NCBI GenBank assembly: GCA_028277195.1
Contig: JANQGS010000088.1
Span: forward strand, 1 to 7,129
Direction of reading: 5' to 3'
Origin: Candidatus Gastranaerophilales bacterium
Lineage (GTDB): Bacteria; Cyanobacteriota; Vampirovibrionia; Gastranaerophilales; UBA9971
Length of the DNA stretch: 7,129 nucleotides
Below, in pieces: positions 4,252 to 7,129 of the stretch. The notes beneath the pieces are model-generated. The model saw nothing but the letters and a program-made list of their open reading frames with translations, ran no database searches and was not told where the DNA came from. The first letter of the stretch is position 1, and each line of letters opens with the position of its first letter. The position numbers and the translations under genes were made by a program.

Positions 4252-4980
4252 TTAGTCCTCCTGTTTCTTTTCTGTTTCCGTATCTACTTCCGCTTCTACT
4301 TCCGCATCTACTTCCGCTTCTACTTTTGTTTCTACTACTGTTTCTACTACTGTTTCTACTATACTGTTATTCCCGGCTTGACCTTCTGTGTCATTCCGGG
4401 CTTGACCCGGAATCTCCTGAGACCCTGAATCAAGTTCAGGGTGACTTTTTGGTTCAGGGTGGCTTTCGGGTTCAGGGTGACTTTCGGGTTTTTCCCGTAT
4501 TTCTACTTTTTCTATTTTTTCTACTTTTTCTACTGTTTCTACTGTTTCAACTTTTTCTACTGTTTCAACTTTTTGTGATTTTTTGGATTTTGTTTTTTTG
4601 GCCTGTTTTTTCTGTTCTTGCTGTTCTTTCTGTTTCTTTTTCAGCTCCTCGCTCACTTTAACCACAACCGTAAGGTGCGAGGTGCATTTTTTAATCCTGT
4701 AGACCCTGCCCTGAGCGCGCGGTCTTGCTCTTTTGTACGTGGGCCCGTCGTCGGCAAAAACTTCTGATACAACCAGCTCAGTGCTGTCTGCGCCCAATTT
4801 TTCCAGGGCGTTTGCGGCGGCGCATTTAATATTTTTCTCGACCACTTTTGCCGCGAAGTAGGGCATGAATTTCAGTATATTCATCGCGTCGACCACGCTT
4901 TTGCCGCGCACTTCGTTGATGACCCGTCTGAGTTTGCGGGCCGGCATTCTTATATATCGTTGTTTTGCGCTTGTTTGCAT
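4252..4980 (-). CDS. rplV: 50S ribosomal protein L22 with long repetitive C-terminal extension
   Basis: Residues 1-110 are a normal L22: YIRMPARKLRRVINEVRGKS, KCAAANALEKLGADSTELVV and the beta-hairpin region DDGPTYKRARPRAQGRVYRI with SHLTVVVKVSEE. L22 is a 23S rRNA-binding protein whose hairpin lines the peptide exit tunnel. The usual length is about 110-115 aa, but this one runs to 242. The extra 132 residues are low complexity: a Lys/Gln stretch (111-135), KVETVEKVE triplets (137-160), SHPEPE/SHPEPK repeats (about 167-186), a peptide from a dispersed repeat (SHPELDSGSQEIPGQARND), then VVETVVET and VEAEVDAEVEAEVD. The tail turns from basic to strongly acidic. The frame stays open throughout and rpsC follows after 3 bases, so the extension appears genuine. 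An internal AAAGGA upstream provides the ribosome binding site. Confidence 0.97.
   Translation of the reverse strand: MQTSAKQRYIRMPARKLRRVINEVRGKSVVDAMNILKFMPYFAAKVVEKNIKCAAANALEKLGADSTELVVSEVFADDGPTYKRARPRAQGRVYRIKKCTSHLTVVVKVSEELKKKQKEQQEQKKQAKKTKSKKSQKVETVEKVETVETVEKVEKIEKVEIREKPESHPEPESHPEPKSHPELDSGSQEIPGQARNDTEGQAGNNSIVETVVETVVETKVEAEVDAEVEAEVDTETEKKQED
4256..4262 (-). promoter_or_regulatory. Strong Shine-Dalgarno for rpsC TTG start
   Basis: AGGAGGA lies 7 bases upstream of the TTG at 4246-4248, inside the last codons of rplV. It decides the rpsC start, because there is no in-frame ATG or GTG between the rplV stop and the GQKVHPTG sequence. Confidence 0.85.
4291..4364. repeat. 12-bp in-frame tandem repeats in rplV tail
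   Basis: On the plus strand the segment is built from units cgcttctacttc, cgcatctacttc and cgcttctacttt (4291-4326), then two exact copies of tttctactactg (4329-4352) and a decayed third (4353-4364). They encode the VEAEVDAEVEAEVD and VVETVVET stretches of L22. A unit length divisible by three keeps the frame open. Confidence 0.85.
4369..4383. repeat. Partial second copy of hairpin arm beside the 56-bp element
   Basis: ATTCCCGGCTTGACC here matches ATTCCGGGCTTGACC at 4393-4407 in 14 of 15 bases. The copies are 24 bases apart and in the same orientation. The offset is in frame, so the encoded peptide repeats as GQARND followed by GQAGNN. Confidence 0.7.
4390..4445. repeat. 56-bp double-hairpin dispersed-type repeat element inside rplV
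   Basis: The element is bounded by GTCA (4390-4393) and TGAC (4442-4445) as inverted ends. It contains two perfect stem-loops with 8-bp arms: ATTCCGGG/CCCGGAAT around CTTGA (4393-4413) and ACCCTGAA/TTCAGGGT around TCAAG (4422-4442). The opposite strand would read HSGLDPES-like peptide, and the coding strand reads SHPELDSGSQEIPGQARND. From general knowledge, this sequence type is a dispersed palindromic repeat found in many copies in various bacterial genomes, for example as the in-gene repeats of Rickettsia. Only this copy and its fragments are seen here. Confidence 0.85.
4435..4488. repeat. Three 18-bp tandem repeats at edge of hairpin element
   Basis: The plus-strand units are ttcagggtgactttttgg (4435-4452), ttcagggtggctttcggg (4453-4470) and ttcagggtgactttcggg (4471-4488). 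The first unit starts with the right arm of the 56-bp element, so the array looks like local amplification of the element's boundary. It encodes the SHPEPE/SHPEPK/SHPE hexapeptide repeats in L22. Confidence 0.85.
4501..4572. repeat. Eight 9-bp tandem units in rplV tail
   Basis: Consecutive units of the form ttc-tac-tkt (with ttctatttt and ttcaacttt variants) fill this stretch. On the coding strand they give the tripeptides KVE, TVE and KIE, forming KVETVEKVETVETVEKVEKI. The coding strand is an almost pure purine run. Confidence 0.8.
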
Positions 4981-5006
4981 TGTTTTGTTTTCCTTTTGTT
5001 TAGTAT

Positions 5007-5300
5007 TTACCCAACTGCGTTCAGTCGCAATTTACCGTCTGTACTGGGGCGAGCTACTGCGCTCTGTTCGTTTAAAAAAATTTTTTCTACTTTTGCTGTT
5101 GCTACTCTTAATGGTCGTCCGTCCGACAATATAACAAAAGAGCCCCCCCGCATATAATGAGTATCACCTGCTTCATCAGTTCTACTTGCATAAAACCCGG
5201 AACCCTTTGGCCCTATTAAAGTTCTGCCATCAACAGTCATCTCACTTTGAGTCCTTATATTTCTTATAACTAATTGACCTGGCATTCCTGTTATTGGCAT
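5007..5300 (-). CDS. Unknown small protein (ORF3) inserted between rpsS and rplV
   Basis: I do not recognise this 97-aa ORF. rpsS and rplV are normally adjacent, so it is an insertion in the S10 group. It begins MPITGMPGQLVIRNIRTQSE and continues with GRTLIGPKGSGFYASRTDEA, GDTHYMRGGSFVILSDGRPL and a final KIFLNEQSAVARPSTDGKLR. The alternation of short hydrophobic and Gly/Asp turns suggests an all-beta fold. There are no cysteines, membrane segments or catalytic motifs. A longer in-frame reading could begin at 5366, but its first 22 codons overlap rpsS. The ATG at 5298-5300, with AGGAGAGG 8 bases upstream and 4 bases after the rpsS stop, is a much better start. Codons lean to AGA, TTA and ATA. 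It lacks the ORF1/ORF2 block. Confidence 0.72.
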   Translation of the reverse strand: MPITGMPGQLVIRNIRTQSEMTVDGRTLIGPKGSGFYASRTDEAGDTHYMRGGSFVILSDGRPLRVATAKVEKIFLNEQSAVARPSTDGKLRLNAVG

Positions 5301-5304
5301 CGTC

Positions 5305-5586
5305 CTAACCTCTCCTGGCTTTCTTGTCGGAGCCCGCATGCCCGCGGAACATCCGCGTGGGCGCAAACTCGCCTAACCTGTGACCTATCATCTGCTCTGT
5401 TATATATATCGGGACATGGGTTTTCCCGTTATGCACCGCTATTGTATGGTTCAGCATTTCAGGTATAATCATCGAAGCCCTGGACCAGGTCTTAACAACT
5501 TTCTTGCCGCCTGATTCATTCATCTTATCGACTTTTTCCATCAATGATTCTTCTACGAACGGTCCTTTTTTTAATGAACGAGACAT
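5305..5586 (-). CDS. rpsS: 30S ribosomal protein S19
   Basis: This 93-aa protein is of standard length. The start MSRSLKKGPFVEESLMEKVD, the TWSRASMIIPEM block (residues 33-44), VHNGKTHVPIYITEQMIGHR and LGEFAPTRMFRGHAG (71-85) are all canonical. S19 lies in the head of the small subunit, complexed with S13 and near the A-site tRNA. The rplB stop TAA is part of the TAAGGAGT that serves as its ribosome binding site, a 10-base gap. The protein's end carries the ribosome binding site for ORF3. Nothing in the protein is truncated, so ORF3 did not disrupt the coding sequence. Confidence 0.98.
   Translation of the reverse strand: MSRSLKKGPFVEESLMEKVDKMNESGGKKVVKTWSRASMIIPEMLNHTIAVHNGKTHVPIYITEQMIGHRLGEFAPTRMFRGHAGSDKKARRG
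5309..5316 (-). promoter_or_regulatory. Shine-Dalgarno site of ORF3 within rpsS end
   Basis: AGGAGAGG encodes the last Arg-Arg-Gly of S19 and lies 8 bases upstream of the ORF3 ATG at 5298-5300. It decides the short start over the longer overlapping reading. ORF3 translation would be coupled to termination of rpsS. Confidence 0.75.
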
Positions 5587-5596
5587 TAATTACTCC

Positions 5597-6421
5597 TTAT
5601 TTGCGTCTTCTGACAATATACTTATCAGATGCCTGATTTTTCTTTCTTGTTTTCTTGCCGAGAGCGGGTCTTCCCCAGGGGGTTTTAGGCTGCCCGCCGA
5701 TGGGCGCTTTTCCTTCGCCTCCGCCGTGCGGGTGGTCTACGGGGTTCATAACAGAACCCCTGACGGTAGGCTTGATACGCATCCAGCGTTTCCTGCCCGC
5801 CTTGCCCAGTTTCTGGTTTTTGTGGTCAATGTTGCCGAGAGTGCCTATGGTTGCGATACATTCCCTGCGTACCATCCTCATTTCCGAGCTCGGCAGCTTT
5901 AGTGTAACATAATCGCCCTCTTTTGCCATAAGCTGTGCGCCCGAGCCCGCGCTCCTGCAAAGCTGGCCGCCCTTGCCCGGGAGCATTTCAATGTTATGCA
6001 CCATTGTGCCGAGGGGAATGCTCTCTAACGGCATTGCATTGCCGTTTTTAATTTCGCTCTCGGGCCCGTTCCTGATTGTATCTCCTACTTTAAGCCCTAC
6101 CGGCACGAGCACATACCTTTTTTCGCCGTCAGCATAGTAAACCAGGGCTATCCTGACGTTCCTGTTCGGGTCATACTCTATAGTCTGGACTGTTGCGGGG
6201 ATGTTAAACTTATCCCTCTTGAAATCAATGACCCTGTAAGCTCTTTTATGCCCGCCGCCCCTGTGACGGCAGGTAATTCTACCCGAGTTATTCCTGCCCG
6301 AGTATTTTTTCAGGGATTTCAGGAGGGATTTTTCGGGTTTATCTGTTGTTATCTCGGAAAAGTCGCTTATTATAACGAATCTTTGCCCGGGTGTTGTTGG
6401 TTTTAGTTTACGGTTCGCCAT
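5597..6421 (-). CDS. rplB: 50S ribosomal protein L2
   Basis: This 274-aa protein is within one residue of the E. coli length. It contains CRHRGGGHKRAYRVIDFKRD (residues 51-70), LPGKGGQLCRSAGSGAQLMA (147-166) and the hallmark VMNPVDHPHGGGEGKAPIGG (224-243), whose His230 corresponds to the conserved histidine near the peptidyl transferase centre. It ends with GKKTRKKNQASDKYIVRRRK. L2 is a primary 23S rRNA-binding protein required for subunit association and peptide bond formation. AGGAG inside the end of rplW precedes the ATG, and only 2 bases separate the genes. Confidence 0.99.
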   Translation of the reverse strand: MANRKLKPTTPGQRFVIISDFSEITTDKPEKSLLKSLKKYSGRNNSGRITCRHRGGGHKRAYRVIDFKRDKFNIPATVQTIEYDPNRNVRIALVYYADGEKRYVLVPVGLKVGDTIRNGPESEIKNGNAMPLESIPLGTMVHNIEMLPGKGGQLCRSAGSGAQLMAKEGDYVTLKLPSSEMRMVRRECIATIGTLGNIDHKNQKLGKAGRKRWMRIKPTVRGSVMNPVDHPHGGGEGKAPIGGQPKTPWGRPALGKKTRKKNQASDKYIVRRRK

Positions 6422-6423
6422 TT

Positions 6424-6732
6424 TTATGCTCCTAATAGTTCCTCAATCGGCTCGCCCTGTATGGTAACTATGGCTTTTTTGCCCGGTTGCGTCCTGCCGA
6501 TTTTCCTGCCGCGCCTTTTTTCCTTGCCCGGCATATATACCGTTCTCACGTTTTGCGCTGTCCTTCCGGGAAAAAGCATCTCCACGGCGCGCTTTATGTC
6601 GACTTTATTGGCGTCCATGGTTACTTCAAAGGTATATTTTTGCAGCGCGGTCATGCCTGTTGATTTTTCGCTGACAAGGGGTTTTTTTATTATCTGGTAT
6701 AGGTATTCTGTTTCAGTCCTGTTTCTGCTCAT
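6424..6732 (-). CDS. rplW: 50S ribosomal protein L23
   Basis: The 102-aa protein has the L23 motif IIKKPLVSEKSTGMTALQKY, then FEVTMDANKVDIKRAVEMLF and the loop GKEKRRGRKIGRTQPGKKAI before VTIQGEPIEELL. L23 lies at the exit of the peptide tunnel and is the docking site for signal recognition particle and trigger factor. It carries a short extra N-terminus (MSRNRTETEYLY) before the core. Its ATG overlaps the rplD stop in ATGA (6729-6732), the classic arrangement for translational coupling. Confidence 0.98.
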   Translation of the reverse strand: MSRNRTETEYLYQIIKKPLVSEKSTGMTALQKYTFEVTMDANKVDIKRAVEMLFPGRTAQNVRTVYMPGKEKRRGRKIGRTQPGKKAIVTIQGEPIEELLGA

Positions 6733-7129
6733 TTATTCAGCCTCTCTGTTATTTCATTCAGCGCTGATTCAGTCATGACAATCTGGTCAGCTTCAAGAAT
6801 ATCCTTAACATTAATATTCAGCGGCAATATCAGTTTTACGTTAGGCACATTTCTTGAAGCCAGTTTTAAATGCTGGTTTTCAGCGCTGTTATATTCCGCT
6901 ATAACAAGGACTTTCCCGCTAATTTCCAGGGAGTCGAGCACTTTAATAAATTCTTTTGTTTTCGGGGTTTTAACGGCTGAAAAGTCCTTAATGAGTTTAA
7001 TGTTGTCGGTTCTGGCGGAGAGTGCCGAGCGCAGGGCGAGCCTCCTGGATTTTACGGGCATTGAAACGCTGAAGTCCCTGGGTTTTGGGCCAAAGATAAT
7101 GCCCCCGCCCGCAAACAGCGGACCTCTCA
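6729..7129 (-). CDS. rplD: 50S ribosomal protein L4, C-terminal part (5' end outside window)
   Basis: The reading frame is open to the window edge, so the gene is longer than the internal ATG at 7059-7061 suggests. Upstream of that Met it reads RGPLFAGGGIIFGPKPRDFS, the conserved L4 segment, followed by RRLALRSALSARTDNIKLIK. About 130 residues are present of a usual 200-210. L4 binds 23S domain I, its long loop lines the exit tunnel, and in E. coli it represses the S10 operon. The C-terminal part has VLDSLEISGKVLVIAEYNSA and LILPLNINVKDILEADQIVM as expected. The stop TGA overlaps the rplW start by four bases. Confidence 0.97.
   Translation of the reverse strand, partial: RGPLFAGGGIIFGPKPRDFSVSMPVKSRRLALRSALSARTDNIKLIKDFSAVKTPKTKEFIKVLDSLEISGKVLVIAEYNSAENQHLKLASRNVPNVKLILPLNINVKDILEADQIVMTESALNEITERLNK

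Noticed and set aside
4393..4442. Stem-loops as a transcription terminator
   Set aside because: They lie in the middle of the open rplV frame, both are short hairpins without a following T-run on the coding strand, and downstream ribosomal genes must be transcribed.
4326..4661. Plus-strand frame with HSGLDPES peptide and Leu/Phe runs
   Set aside because: This is the complement of the repetitive rplV tail. The peptide is the other-strand reading of the dispersed hairpin element, not a gene.
5270..5300. ORF3 start MPITGMPGQLVIRN as a diverged ORF2 module (MPVNSVTPTGQKPYINRN)
   Set aside because: The resemblance is limited to a few residues, needs gaps, and the diagnostic KARRVGFG part is absent.
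5301..5366. Longer ORF3 beginning at ATG 5366 (119 aa)
   Set aside because: The extra 22 codons lie entirely within the conserved end of rpsS in another frame, while the ATG at 5300 has a well-placed AGGAGAGG.
6384..6405. Possible third copy of the ORF1/ORF2 module at the L2 start (PTTPGQRF)
   Set aside because: Only about 13 bases (ACACCCGGGCAAA) match, and L2 proteins normally have a PTSPGxR sequence here. Treated as coincidence.

Overview
This is a contiguous stretch of the bacterial S10-spc ribosomal protein operon, read entirely from the minus strand, so transcription runs from base 7129 down to base 1. In transcription order it holds rplD (5' end cut by the window), rplW, rplB, rpsS, [ORF3], rplV, rpsC, rplP, rpmC, rpsQ, rplN, rplX, rplE, [ORF2], rpsN, [ORF1], rpsH and rplF (only the first 20 codons). 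Apart from the three bracketed ORFs this is the canonical bacterial order. No rRNA, tRNA, insertion sequence, CRISPR array, promoter or terminator was found. There is no gap longer than about 33 bases, so the genes look like one co-transcribed unit with tight spacing, short overlaps and likely translational coupling.

The unusual content is three extra small ORFs of about 100 codons, each in its own slot between ribosomal genes and each with its own good Shine-Dalgarno sequence. ORF3 (97 aa) lies between rpsS and rplV. ORF2 (96 aa) and ORF1 (103 aa) lie immediately before and after rpsN. ORF1 and ORF2 share an almost identical 24-residue basic N-terminal block (core NRNTPGQKARRVGFG; 23/24 residues and 65/72 bases identical) followed by unrelated C-terminal parts. 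I do not recognise any of the three, and they are the best candidates here for something undescribed.

The second oddity is rplV. Its normal L22 core of about 110 residues is followed by about 132 residues of low-complexity sequence built from short in-frame tandem repeats. Inside these sits a 56-bp double-hairpin dispersed-repeat element of the kind that encodes SHPELDSGS...IPGQARND-like peptides. One edge of the element appears to have been amplified into an 18-bp tandem repeat.

Smaller points are an S14 with a C-C-C-H rather than four-cysteine zinc ligand set, an rpsC that must start at TTG, and several places where a stop codon overlaps the next ribosome binding site.

The organism is a bacterium of moderate GC with good Shine-Dalgarno use, a zinc-type S14 and a cysteine-bearing L24. 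The dispersed hairpin repeat and the odd insertions suggest an uncultured or candidate-phylum lineage (Elusimicrobiota- or Omnitrophota-like would be a guess), but the window alone does not settle taxonomy.
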